Of a DNA stretch of 62,000 nt, positions 34,261 to 43,368 are shown one piece after another. This stretch comes from Adiantum capillus-veneris. Its lineage: Eukaryota; Streptophyta; Polypodiopsida; Polypodiales; Pteridaceae. The number at the start of each line of letters is the position of its first letter. Within the stretch, counting starts at the first letter, position 1. The position numbers and the translations under genes are program-made. The DNA is taken from contig JABFUD020000331.1 in assembly GCA_014529385.2 (NCBI GenBank), forward strand, positions 1-62,000. Direction: 5' to 3'. The notes under the pieces were generated by a model. The model saw only the letters and a program-made list of their open reading frames with translations. It had not been told where the DNA came from and searched no databases.

Positions 34261-34461
34261 TGGAGTTGAAAAATAAAACTCTTGAAGCATAGCTTAGATG
34301 AAGCTTTCAACTGCATAAACAACTTTGAAAGGGGGTAAAACTGTAGGACACCTAGTAAAAACACACTCAAAACACTGAATTTGTCGATGCCAAAATCATA
34401 AACCTGTTTGCACTTTGAAAGTGCACGCACGTGCGGATGCTAAACGGCAAGTGCAAACCTT

Positions 34462-34473
34462 GCTCTGATACCA
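34462..34473 (-). promoter_or_regulatory. Primer binding site of Copia (initiator tRNA-Met)
   Basis: TGGTATCAGAGC on the minus strand, complementary to the 3' end of plant initiator tRNA-Met and the standard primer site of plant Copia elements. It begins two bases after the LTR end. Confidence 0.88.
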
Positions 34474-34475
34474 GT

Positions 34476-34677
34476 TGAAGGTGCCGCGGGAAGCGTGTGC
34501 AAGTGCAAGTGCGAGAGCAAAGAGAGAGAGACCTGCTTTGGGTGGAGTCCACAACAATTTTATCTTGTTGCAGCTCCTTATTCTCTTTTGTAGTAAAGAA
34601 TAAGTGTGTATATGGTTAAGTTAGTAGATGGGTTAGTAGTAACTGGGATGTCCGACCTGTTGGCCTGAATCCAAACA
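34476..34677 (-). repeat. 5' LTR of Copia
   Basis: On the minus strand it begins TGTTTGGATTCAGG at 34677 and ends CACCTTCA at 34476, two bases before the primer site. At 202 bp it is short but within the Copia range. Immediately to its right, the reverse transcriptase of fragment C continues (AAAGACCAAACAAAGACAAC), so Copia ended in or next to that gene. Confidence 0.65.
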
Positions 34678-35160
34678 CTCTTAAAGACCAAACAAAGACA
34701 ACTTTCATTACGCCATGGGGTTGTTATTGCTACATGGTATTGCCATTTGGGTTGTCAAATACTCCATCTTTCTATCAAGAGAGAGAAAATTTGGTATTGG
34801 CACCATTCATTGGTAGTTGTGTTAAAGATTTTATGTATGACTCTTGCGTCTACAGTAGTAGGGTTGAACACCATGAGAAGATAGAGATGGTATTGCCTTG
34901 ATATGATGAATGTGGAGGACAACTAAATGCAAAGAAATGTCATCTAGCACAGCCAAGGGTGAAGTTATTTAGCCACATGGTGTTAGAAAATGGCAATTGG
35001 CAACCTTTATACACAAAGTGAAGTACATGGCGCGATTTATTCCATTGTCTTCATAGGTCCTTTATCCATTACAACAAGTGGAAAATCATGATACATTGCA
35101 ATGGGATGACAAGTGTGAAGAAGTGTTTCAAGAGCTGAAAGAGGTGTTAGGGGGGCAATT
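34678..35160 (+). pseudogene. Reverse transcriptase of Gypsy fragment C
   Basis: Starts inside the gene (KDQTKTTFITPWGCYCYMVL), same family as A1. The catalytic box reads FMYDS where A1 has FMDDF, so one catalytic Asp is Tyr. Several stops and an internal deletion (after MVLENGN) follow. The N-terminal half, gag and protease are absent: the left border is the Copia LTR. Confidence 0.75.
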
Positions 35161-35745
35161 AGTCATGCAGGCTCCTGATTAGGAACAAGCATTTTATGTA
35201 AATCCATCAGTAGGGGATGATGCCATTGGAGCCATGCTATTGCAAAAGGGGAAGGGCAGCCATTATATGAGGCCAGTGTATTGTGCAAGCCGAGTGAAGT
35301 GGGTAACAGAAAGAAACTTTGTGGAAGTAGAGCTAGTGATAGCCAGTGTAATATTTTCTTGTCGACGATTTTGTCATAACTTGCTACCACGACCTTTTTT
35401 TCCCTTAACAAGCTACACCTTTTTGCCACAGTTAATGAATGGCACTAGCATGTCAAATGTGGTCAAGAAATGGGTAATTGAGCTGCAAGAGTTTGAGTTC
35501 TCTTTTTAGTGGAAGACAGTACAAGTGCTACCCTAGCTAATTTGTTGACTTTCAAGGATAATCCCCTTCTTGTTAAGGAAGAGGTGGTGAAAAGGGTAGT
35601 TGAAGAAGTGCCAAAAATCAGGAATGCACATGTGTTATTCTTTGATGGCTCTTACAGAAAGAGCCACGATGCGGCTTCAAGGAGTATATAACTTTATGAT
35701 CCAGAGGGGAAGCTAGTATGCAAGAGAGGGTTCAATTGGACGCTC
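35161..35745 (+). pseudogene. RNase H of fragment C
   Basis: 35234-35509 reads MLLQKGKGSHYMRPVYCASR and RNFVEVELVIASVIFSCRRF, matching the A1 RNase H. After a frame change, 35509-35691 leads into the second RNase H: FFDGSYRKSHDAAS. It stops at 35691 and the sequence then runs into an inverted segment. Confidence 0.75.
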
Positions 35746-36105
35746 TACGCAGTAAACCATACACGTAGACTTTTGAATGTCCTTTGGAACGATTCTTGTT
35801 AGCAAAAACTCCTCTTCTTGAGCGAAACTTTCTCGGCCATGATAAAGAGGTAAATTTGTCCTCAACACAAATAGCTCCCCGATCATGCTTTGAGATGCTT
35901 CATGTGCCTCTCCATTTAGAGCACGTTCAATGTGTCTAATGCTACATGCTTTGAACTTTTTTAACAGGCATTTAGTTCTGGAACACATTTCCTTCAATGA
36001 GGTGTTCTTGCTCTTCCACACACCCAACACTTGCTTCACAAGAAACAAGGATTTTATGCTCAACCTTCTAATACCATGCTCTAAAAAATTGAACATCCAA
36101 TTTGA
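35746..36105 (-). pseudogene. Second RNase H of fragment C, inverted in place
   Basis: The rest of the second RNase H lies on the minus strand inside a plus-strand element: LVKQVLGVWKSKNTSLKEMC and ALNGEAHEASQSMIGELFVL match A1 20510-20700 in reverse. The plus-strand text AATTGGACGCTCTA occurs at both borders (about 35734 and 36114). About 50 bases of A1-equivalent sequence, including the NEAEY segment, are missing. Left and right neighbours stay on the plus strand. Confidence 0.85.
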
Positions 36106-36149
36106 ACATCCAAATTGGACGCTCTATACGATGCGTCTTGAACATGAAA

Positions 36150-36942
36150 GGGGTTGATCTCATGTTGAGACACGTACCTTGGCGGGAGGAGCTTTATGTA
36201 GAGTGTTGAAGAGAATCATGAAGGCGCATGTGGTGGACATTTTACTTTAAAGATCACCTTCCATAAGATCTTGCAAGAGGGGTATGTATGGCCTAGTTTT
36301 CACAAGGATGTTCACCATTGATGTAGGTCTTGCAATATATGTCAAGCATTTGGGAAGACAGTGTTGAAGCCAAAGCTACAAAAAACCATTATGGCGCTTG
36401 ATGTGTTTGAAAAGTGGGGGATTGATGCAATAGGCCTGTTACCTATCACAAGCAGGGGTAGAAGCTATATTTTGACTGCAGTGGACTATCTCTCTAGATG
36501 GGCAGAGGCTACATTAGTAAAACAAATCACTACAAAGGATGTGGAAAAATTTATGTACGATGAAATATGTTGCATGTTTGGGGTGCCATCGGAGCTACTT
36601 TCGGATAAGGAACCAGGATTTAGAGCTAAACTATTAGACTTTTCATGCGCAAAGATGAAAATTAGGCACCAACATACCACTCCTTATTACCCACAATGTA
36701 ATGGCTTAAATGAAAGATTTGATGGTGAGCTTGTACAAATTCTATCAAAAGTGATAAAGCACCAACAAAAGAATCGGGATTTGGAATTGCCTATTGCATT
36801 ATGGACTTACCGTACTTCGGTGAAGATAGGTACAGGGTTTACTCCATTTCTTTTGGTATATGGAAAGAAAGCATTATTGCCTATGGGAGTAGAGTTGCCT
36901 GTAGTCAAGATGTTAGAAAAGTTTCTTGGACAGTCCAGTGAT
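36150..36942 (+). pseudogene. Integrase of fragment C, cut by element B
   Basis: The zinc finger part (36180-36360) is frame-shifted but readable. The 195-codon frame 36361-36948 has first Asp at residue 22 (KWGIDAIGLLP), second at 82 (LLSDKEPGF) and Glu at 118 (NGLNERF), a D-D-x35-E set with all three residues present. The frame ends at the LTR of B: the last C codons are at 36937-36942, where A1 goes on with the C-terminal domain. Confidence 0.82.
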
Positions 36943-37902
36943 TGTTGACCGCTGGGTCAACAACACAACATACCTCAAGTTTCGTACCAAAGTCTTATCT
37001 TTTGCGAGTTATGAAATGCTGCGGATTATGGCTATAAACGTCATTTGTAATGAGTAGTTATTCTAGTTTCAGAAGACGGAGTGCAATGGCACTTCCAGAT
37101 TGTAAATACAAAGCCATCTGACCCTTTCAACCCCATTTTTGGTTAAACCTAAGGTAGCCTTAGTATATAAGGTACCTAGGTCATTTTGTAAAGAGGACTT
37201 TTATCATAATCAAAACTTTAGTGCTGCCGTCTACTGTGTGAGAGAGAGAAAGAGAGTGAGCGTTAGCTTTATCCTCTTGCTACGCCCGGCTCGCTCAACA
37301 CATTGGAGATCCAACTGCACCATTGCTATAGGCTCGAGGAGAGCTACGCGACAATGCCAAGGATTCCACGCGAGACGAAGCGCACATGCCGACGCATCTA
37401 CGAGCTATTTGTGGCCGTAAGTGTATGAAAACGATGTCTATTTTCTGCGTGCTAGTAGTCTATAGAATCGTGGAGACATAAGATACGCATATGTACTCAT
37501 AAATTTTAGTTTCGGGCACTTTCAAAATTCTGCTTTGTCATCCTACGCGTTTTCCACAAATGGGTTTAGAGTAAGGGTTTTGAGTGTAGAAGCTTAGGGA
37601 CAGGTGTATCCTAGTGAGGGGATGGTGTTCCTTAAGTTTCGTATGAATCTGGCATGATTAGGTGAGTTACCTTCCGTATGTGTTTATGTGGCTAGGTGGT
37701 GTAGTTGACAGCAGTGAGGTTCTTGATTGTGGTTTAGTTGGCCTTCCAGAGTGTTGTATGTGTAGGATGGTCTCAGCCTAACAAGCTAAAGAGATTTCCT
37801 CCGTGTGCCTATTGTGTCATCTGTGTCCTCGATTGACATTATGTTGATCTCGGTAGTGTTTGCATGCACTTCATGGGTGTGTGAGTCTCTCCCCGTCCAA
37901 CA
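36943..37902 (+). repeat. 5' LTR of element B
   Basis: Starts TGTTGACC inside the integrase of fragment C and ends CCGTCCAACA just before the primer site; 960 bp. The first 20 bases form an inverted repeat (GTTGACC, GCTG centre, GGTCAAC). A TATATAA box at 37164-37170 is a likely core promoter; the leader would start about 30 bp later. No second LTR is in the window. Confidence 0.8.
37164..37170 (+). promoter_or_regulatory. TATA box in the LTR of B
   Basis: TATATAA followed by GGTACC, about 220 bp into the LTR, in a position typical for the U3/R border. Confidence 0.55.
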
Positions 37903-37903
37903 T

Positions 37904-37921
37904 TGGTGCCGCTGCCGGGGA
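37904..37921 (+). promoter_or_regulatory. Primer binding site of B (tRNA-Asp-like)
   Basis: TGGTGCCGCTGCCGGGGA, one base after the LTR. It resembles the TGGCGCCGTTGCCGGGGA site that Athila/Tat-type plant elements use to bind tRNA-Asp, with two differences. Confidence 0.8.
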
Positions 37922-38932
37922 CTCGTGTGATGGTTGCTTGATTTAGTTTTGGCTAAAGAAAGTGTTTTTCTTAAGTGGACTCGGAAGAGGATATTCCGCG
38001 ATCAATTGGATAGCCAGGAAGCGTTGTCGTGCTGTGGCACGTATATAGTGGGAACGGGCATTAAATGATTTATCTTGTGACTTTTTGACGCATAAGTATA
38101 CTTCATATAATACTCATATGCATAAATAAAATTTTTCTACCATACCTTAGTATTACCTTTTAAGTGATATAAATGTACATTACTATTAGAAAGTACTGCA
38201 AGAGAAGTATCAATGATTGTGCCTCTTTTTGTCTGGGGAAAAAGCATTTGTATATTTATTCTGATATCTCAGCTATACCCTACCATATATAAATTATTTT
38301 CTTCTTTTCACATTTATTTAATAATATAACCCTTCAATAATGCATACCTTCTTGGATACATACAAGAGGGAAGGGCCTACTAGAAGACTTTATGAAAAGG
38401 AAGATCCAAAGCTTCTTGGACCATCCCAATTTGAAAATCCCGAACTAAGGGCATGGAGAAAAGGCCAAAACCAAGTCAAGCTCTTTTAGTGGGCCAATTT
38501 TTCCTTTTGAAGCATGTCAATCCGAGTTACAGGTCAAAAGTTACAGGGAAACCAGTGAAAAATCCTCTCACAACTACACTGCAAGAAGAGATGGTAAACA
38601 GGTGAATCAAGTGAAAAGAGGTAATCTTGGTCTTTTTCCATAAAATAAGATATTTGGAGATAAAAGACACAAGCATGTGAATGTGACACCTCAAAGATGC
38701 CTTGAAGGACAAGACACACAAGTTGGGACCCCCTGTTGGAGCCACACAGAAGATGTCTAGGTGGGGCCCACATACATCATGCACCCACATAGAGCCTCAA
38801 CGACCAAAAATGCTGAATTTCAAGATATTTTGAGTCCTAATATTTCCCATTTTAAGAAATATCCAAAGAACATTTGATTTGGGCTAACTCTTTAGCCTAA
38901 TCAAGTGATTATGTAAAACATGGCTCCTCACC

Positions 38933-38940
38933 TATAAAAA
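38933..38940 (+). promoter_or_regulatory. TATA box of element E (5' LTR)
   Basis: TATAAAAA in a CACC-TATAAAAA-GGGC context, kept unchanged in the 3' LTR at 53483-53490. Transcription should start about 30 bp downstream, so both small LTR ORFs would be inside the mRNA leader. Confidence 0.75.
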
Positions 38941-39165
38941 GGGCAACCTTCTCTTCATTGGGGGCAAGTTATAAGTGAGTGAGAATAGCTCAATTCCATA
39001 GTGACACACTCATCTTAGTGCCACACTTTCTCTTGAAGAAAGGCTGAAGTCTTGCCTCATCTTCTCTCTCCATTAAGGTGGTGGTGATTGCTCTCATCAA
39101 CCTTGTCAATGTAATGAGTACAACCTTCTTGCGGGAAACAATTATGAGCACAAGTACAATCTATT

Positions 39166-39330
39166 ATGGTCAACATTTGGATTAGTCGAAAGATTCACTT
39201 TCAGCAACGCATAGTGTTTCTATTTGGTCCTGAAAGGCTCAACGAAATACTTCTCTCACTAGATCCCATCATACTACCTATTATTGACTATGACTTCTCT
39301 TTTGATGTGAATGTGGTTATTTTATTATGA
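39166..39330 (+). CDS. LTR small protein 1 of E (54 aa), unknown family
   Basis: Starts ATG at 39166 and ends TGA at 39328-39330. The protein contains SRKIHFQQRIVFLFGPERL and ends YDFSFDVNVVILL. It is clearly related to the A2 leader protein (SRKIFFQQRIVFMFGPRRL ... FDVHVFVLI) and more distantly to its own neighbour. The stop overlaps the next ORF's start (ATGA), a layout that allows re-initiation. Upstream in the leader, ATG-TAA (39109-39114) is a start-stop uORF. In the 3' LTR the frame is kept but a 4-base change removes the ATG. Function unknown: conservation across two element families argues for a real product. Confidence 0.6.
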   Translation: MVNIWISRKIHFQQRIVFLFGPERLNEILLSLDPIILPIIDYDFSFDVNVVILL

Positions 39331-39539
39331 ATCAAGAGGATTTGTACTCACAACTAATCCCAATTGCTAGACAAAACATATACATTATAGTAAGCACAAA
39401 GCTACAGTTCCAAAGAGCAATCCGCAGCTTATTTGGAGAACAAAGATTAAATATCATTAACTCATTCATTAACCCTTTTATCCTACCCATGATACGATAT
39501 GATCGTAATCTCGATGTTTTCATTTTTGTTTTGTTCTGA
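39327..39539 (+). CDS. LTR small protein 2 of E (70 aa), unknown family
   Basis: ATG at 39327 overlaps the stop of small protein 1. The protein has STKLQFQRAIRSLFGEQRL and ends MIRYDRNLDVFIFVLF. It aligns over its length with the 72-residue A2 protein: F-Q, then I-x-x-x-F-G-x-x-R-L, P-x-x-x-P-M-I-x-Y, D-V-x-x-F-V-L. It therefore looks like a duplicate of small protein 1 with diverged sequence. The 3' LTR copy (53881-54093) differs at only four residues and has no stop. No transmembrane segment or known domain is evident; the C-terminal end is hydrophobic. Confidence 0.65.
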   Translation: MNQEDLYSQLIPIARQNIYIIVSTKLQFQRAIRSLFGEQRLNIINSFINPFILPMIRYDRNLDVFIFVLF

Positions 39540-39789
39540 CTATCTTTCATGAGTATTCTCCATCACGTGTGTGTTTGTAAGGAAAAGTGAGCGGCTTCTT
39601 TGGCTACATTTCTTCTTTAGCTCTAGAAGATATGTGATCTACATCTTAGCTCTTTCTCATAACGTTTGAGCTTCCTCACAAACTCTCACAGCAAGAGGCC
39701 CGATGCCTTCCTGGCAAGACCGCCTACTTCTTGACATATTTTTGGTGAACCCGAGGCAGAACTGCCATGGTGAGAGTTTGTGCGTAACC

Positions 39790-41625
39790 ATGGGTGATCA
39801 TGTTGAGCAACAGGGTATGCATTTTGACCGAGTAACAATGCAAATGTTTCAAGTATTTGCAATGTTCATGCAACAACAACAAGCTTCTGAAAGAAGGGAG
39901 ATTTCAGCAACGAAGGCCATACAAGCGGTCGTCAACAGAATGGATGAGTTCAATGGCAAAGATGTAACCAAGTAGTTACGCGAGTATGTGAAAGAGATGG
40001 AGCTGAATCGCGTGTCAGAAGGTGAGATGATTCAAAGCTTTGAGCTAGTTATTGCTCTAGAAATGAGGGAGCATGTTAGGGCAATTAAAGATGGGCATGG
40101 GAGAAATTGGGAAGAGCTCAAAGTAGCTTGTAAGGAGGAATATTTCATGGAGGACTCGGAGAGAGTGACCAAAAGGACATTCTTAGAATGGGTAGTCAAG
40201 CCAAAGCAAGGACTATCAATAACACAGCTACTTAGGGAATTTGAGCGGCGCTATGCACAACTCACCAGGACAGAAAGGGCCACACTAGATGCAGAGAAGA
40301 CAAATCTTTTCTTACAAGCTGCAGGTAAAGAGTTTCAAGAAAATTTCCAGCTTCTTCTTGAAGATAAAGATGCTGAGCAAGGACTAAAGACCGACTGGAA
40401 TGAAGTTGAAGGTGCTATCTCGTTGCTTGCAAAACGACAAAGAAGAAGGGACAAGATGGTAGTAAACACTACAAGTCCTTCAACCTCAACTTCTGACAAA
40501 ATGGTAAAGCCTACTTTTATCGCTCCTAAGCTTGATGAGTCCATGCTAGATGAGCTTGTGAAGGGAATGCGTGACTTGAAGGTGAAGCTTGCAAAGCTTG
40601 AAGAAAAATGCCAACCATCAGGGCCACTTCCTAGGCAAAGACAACAGCCCAAAGAAGGGTTTGTTAATAGATGTATTTGGTGTGATAGTACTGACCATGT
40701 AAGAAGGGATTGTGATGATTTTAGTGATGCTTTGTCAAAAGATGTTGTATTTTTTAAGGATGGTAAAATCCACTTAAGAGAGACACTTCTACCCTTGAGA
40801 ACTAACTTTGGGAAGGGGGGAATGCAAACCTTAGTTGAAGATATGGCAACTAAGCATGCCACCTCTTCAGTTGAGGCAGCTACTTATGGAGTAAAAATTG
40901 AACATTTTTGTGATGAAGAGGTGAGTGACCATCATGGTCAAATTTGGCCAAATGTCATGCAATTAGCTAAAAAGGGAAAGCTTACAAAATAGACTCTACA
41001 TGAAGCAGGTGATTGCATACGTCTAGAAACAGGATGGAATGATCCAGTGGACTCATTGTCAGTGCATGTCTACATTACAAAATGCCAACAAAATGAGGCG
41101 ATTATAGAAGAGAAGCGCAGGCGTGAGAATGCTGATGAAGGACCATCAAAAAGAGCTTCTAGAAGTGGGGGAAGAAGTGACTCAATGCCTTCTCAAACAC
41201 CCTCAACACAAGGAGCATCTCCACCTGAAGTACTCATGGAGGAGTCTACAACAGGAAAGAAGAAAGATCCAGCAAAAGGTAAGACAAAAGGCCCAACTTA
41301 TAAACTACAATATGATATTGAGGTTGCTACAAATTTAAAGAAAGTCTTGGAGGAAAGGATCTTAAATAGCAAGATTGAGTTTACTCTAGGAGAAGTTCTT
41401 GGCATTGCAAAGCATGAATTCCATGAGGAGATCATTGACATCATCAAGAGGAAGAGGCAAACCCTTGCTGAAGTTTCTCGTCCACAGGTTGAAGGGGAAA
41501 CCTCAAAGACACAAGGGATACAGCTACAAAATAAGGAGGAGGATGATGGAACTATGGTAGGATGCTACCAATCTAGTGGGAGAGTGAAGCAAGTGCATTT
41601 CGCAAATGATGATGAAATAATTTGA
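39790..41625 (+). pseudogene. E gag unit 1 (5' end of gag plus first repeat unit)
   Basis: The reading frame starts at ATG 39790 (MGDHVEQQGMHFDR), runs through FAMFMQQQQASERREIS and meets TAG at 39973-39975. It goes on in the same frame as a 334-codon stretch (39988-40992): capsid-like part, then a zinc knuckle CIWCDSTDHVRRDC at residues 229-242 of that stretch. A second TAG stands at 40990-40992, then the frame continues to 41625 (basic, Ser/Pro-rich region, then KIEFTLGEVLGIAKHEF). Only this unit carries the original N-terminus. Confidence 0.8.
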
Positions 41626-41661
41626 AGATATTCCTAGGAGCTACTATTCACGAAGTCTATG

Positions 41662-43332
41662 GGCAAAGATGTAACCAATTAGTTACGCGAGTATGTGAAA
41701 GAGATGGAGCTGAATCGCGTGTCAGAAGGTGAGATGATTCAAAGCTTTGAGCTAGTTATTGCTCCAGAAATGAGGGAGCATGTTAGGGCAATTAAAGATG
41801 GGCATGGGAGAAATTGGGAAGAGCTCAAAGTAGCTTGTAAGGAGGAATATTTCATGGAGGACTCGGAGAGAGTGACCAAAAGGACATTCTTAGAATGGGT
41901 AATCAAGCCAAAGCAAGGACTATCAATAACACAGCTACTTAGGGAATTTGAGCGGCGCTATGCACAACTCACCAGGACAGAAAGGGCCACACTAGATGCA
42001 GAGAAGACAAATCTTTTCTTACAAGCTGCAGGTAAAGAGTTTCAAGAAAATTTCCAGCTTCTTCTTGAAGATAAAGATGCTGAGCAAGGACTAAAGACCG
42101 ACTGGAATGAAGTTGAAGGTGCTATCTCGTTGCTTGCAAAACGACAAAGAAGAAGGGACAAGATGGTAGTAAACACTACAAGTCCTTCAACCTCAACTTC
42201 TGACAAAATGGTAAAGCCTACTTTTATCGCTCCTAAGCTTGATGAGTCCATGCTAGATGAGCTTGTGAAGGGAATGCGTGACTTGAAGGTGAAGCTTGCA
42301 AAGCTTGAAGAAAAATGCCAACCATCAGGGCCACTTCCTAGGCAAAGACAACAGCCCAAAGAAGGGTTTGTTAATAGATGTATTTGGTGTGATAGTACTG
42401 ACCATGTAAGAAGGGATTGTGATGATTTTAGTGATGCTTTGTCAAAAGATGTTGTATTTCTTAAGGATGGTAAAATCCACTTAAGAGAGACACTTCTACC
42501 CTTGAGAACTAACTTTGGGAAGGGGGGAATGCAAACCTTAGTTGAAGATATGGCAACTAAGCATGCCACCTCTTCAGTTGAGGCAGCTACTTATGGAGTA
42601 AAAATTGAACATTTTTGTGATGAAGAGGTGAGTGACCATCATGGTCAAATTTGGCCAAATGTCATGCAATTAGCTAAAAAGGGAAAGCTTACAAAATAGA
42701 CTCTACATGAAGCAGGTGATTGCATACGTCTAGAAACAGGATGGAATGATCCAGTGGACTCATTGTCAGTGCATGCCTACATTACAAAATGCCAACAAAA
42801 TGAGGCGATTATAGAAGAGAAGCGCAGGCGTGAGAATGCTGATGAAGGACCATCAAAAAGAGCTTCTAGAAGTGGGGGAAGAAGTGACTCAATGCCTTCT
42901 CAAACACCCTCAACACAAGGAGCATCTCCACCTGAAGTACTCATGGAGGAGTCTACAACAGGAAAGAAGAAAGATCCAGCAAAAGGTAAGACAAAAGGCC
43001 CAACTTATAAACTACAATATGATATTGAGGTTGCTACAAATTTAAAGAAAGTCTTGGAGGAAAGGATCTTAAATAGAAAGATTGAGTTTACTCTAGGAGA
43101 AGTTCTTGGCATTGCAAAGCATGAATTCCATGAGGAGATCATTGACATCATCAAGAGGAAGAGGCAAACCCTTGCTGAAGTTTCTCGTCCACAGGTTGAA
43201 GGGGAAACCTCAAAGACACAAGGGATACAGCTGCAAAATAAGGAGGAGGATGATGGAACTATGGTAGGATGCTACCAATCTAGTGGGAGAGTGAAGCAAG
43301 TGCATTTCGCAAATGATGATGAAATAATTTGA
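41662..43332 (+). pseudogene. E gag unit 2
   Basis: Open frames 41695-42699 and 42754-43332, separated by the same TAG as in unit 1. It differs from unit 1 by single changes such as CTA to CCA (Leu to Pro, VIAPEM), GTA to ATA (WVIKP), TTT to CTT in the VVFLKDG segment and AGC to AGA (LNRKIEF). The first stop is in context AAT-TAG rather than AAG-TAG. Zinc knuckle intact. The unit ends with GATGAAATAATTTGA, where a one-base gain relative to unit 5 creates the stop. Confidence 0.85.
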
Positions 43333-43368
43333 AGATATTCCTAGGAGCTACTATTCACGAAGTCTATG

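Larger units (their letters stand above)
23238..34677 (-). mobile_element. Ty1/Copia element on the minus strand, split by element D
   Basis: Read right to left: short 5' LTR (34677-34476), primer site for initiator tRNA-Met (34473-34462), leader containing a reversed A-family LTR piece, gag (33606-33176), insertion of element D, rest of gag with zinc knuckle (about 26648-26284), protease, integrase, reverse transcriptase to about 23585, then a 347-bp LTR-like end. The gag frame joins across D without loss, so both halves are one element. The two LTR-like ends do not obviously match each other, so the left end may come from another element. Confidence 0.7.
38025..39736 (+). repeat. 5' LTR of element E
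   Basis: 1712 bp, matching 52574-54290. In the first 300 bp I count about 14 differences, fewer later, so the pair is a few percent apart. A TATA box lies at 38933. Two small ORFs (39166-39330 and 39327-39539) lie in the transcribed part. The primer site is not obvious; TGGTGAACCCGAGGCAG at 39743 is a candidate. Confidence 0.92.

Noticed and set aside
34462-34473. tRNA gene fragment at the Copia primer site
   Set aside because: Only the 12-nt complement of a tRNA 3' end is present, in the place of a primer site. The same holds for 37904-37921.
38527-38790. 87-codon minus-strand ORF in the E LTR (also 53076-53339)
   Set aside because: Present twice only because the LTR is present twice, lies upstream of the TATA box on the opposite strand, and two overlapping frames are open at once. 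No related sequence in the other elements, unlike the plus-strand small proteins.
40335-40862. 175-codon minus-strand ORF repeated five times (40335, 42042, 43749, 45456, 47163)
   Set aside because: It is the exact antisense of the gag module and is repeated only because the unit is repeated. The protein is Ser-rich with no motif, as expected from the antisense of Lys/Glu-rich coding.
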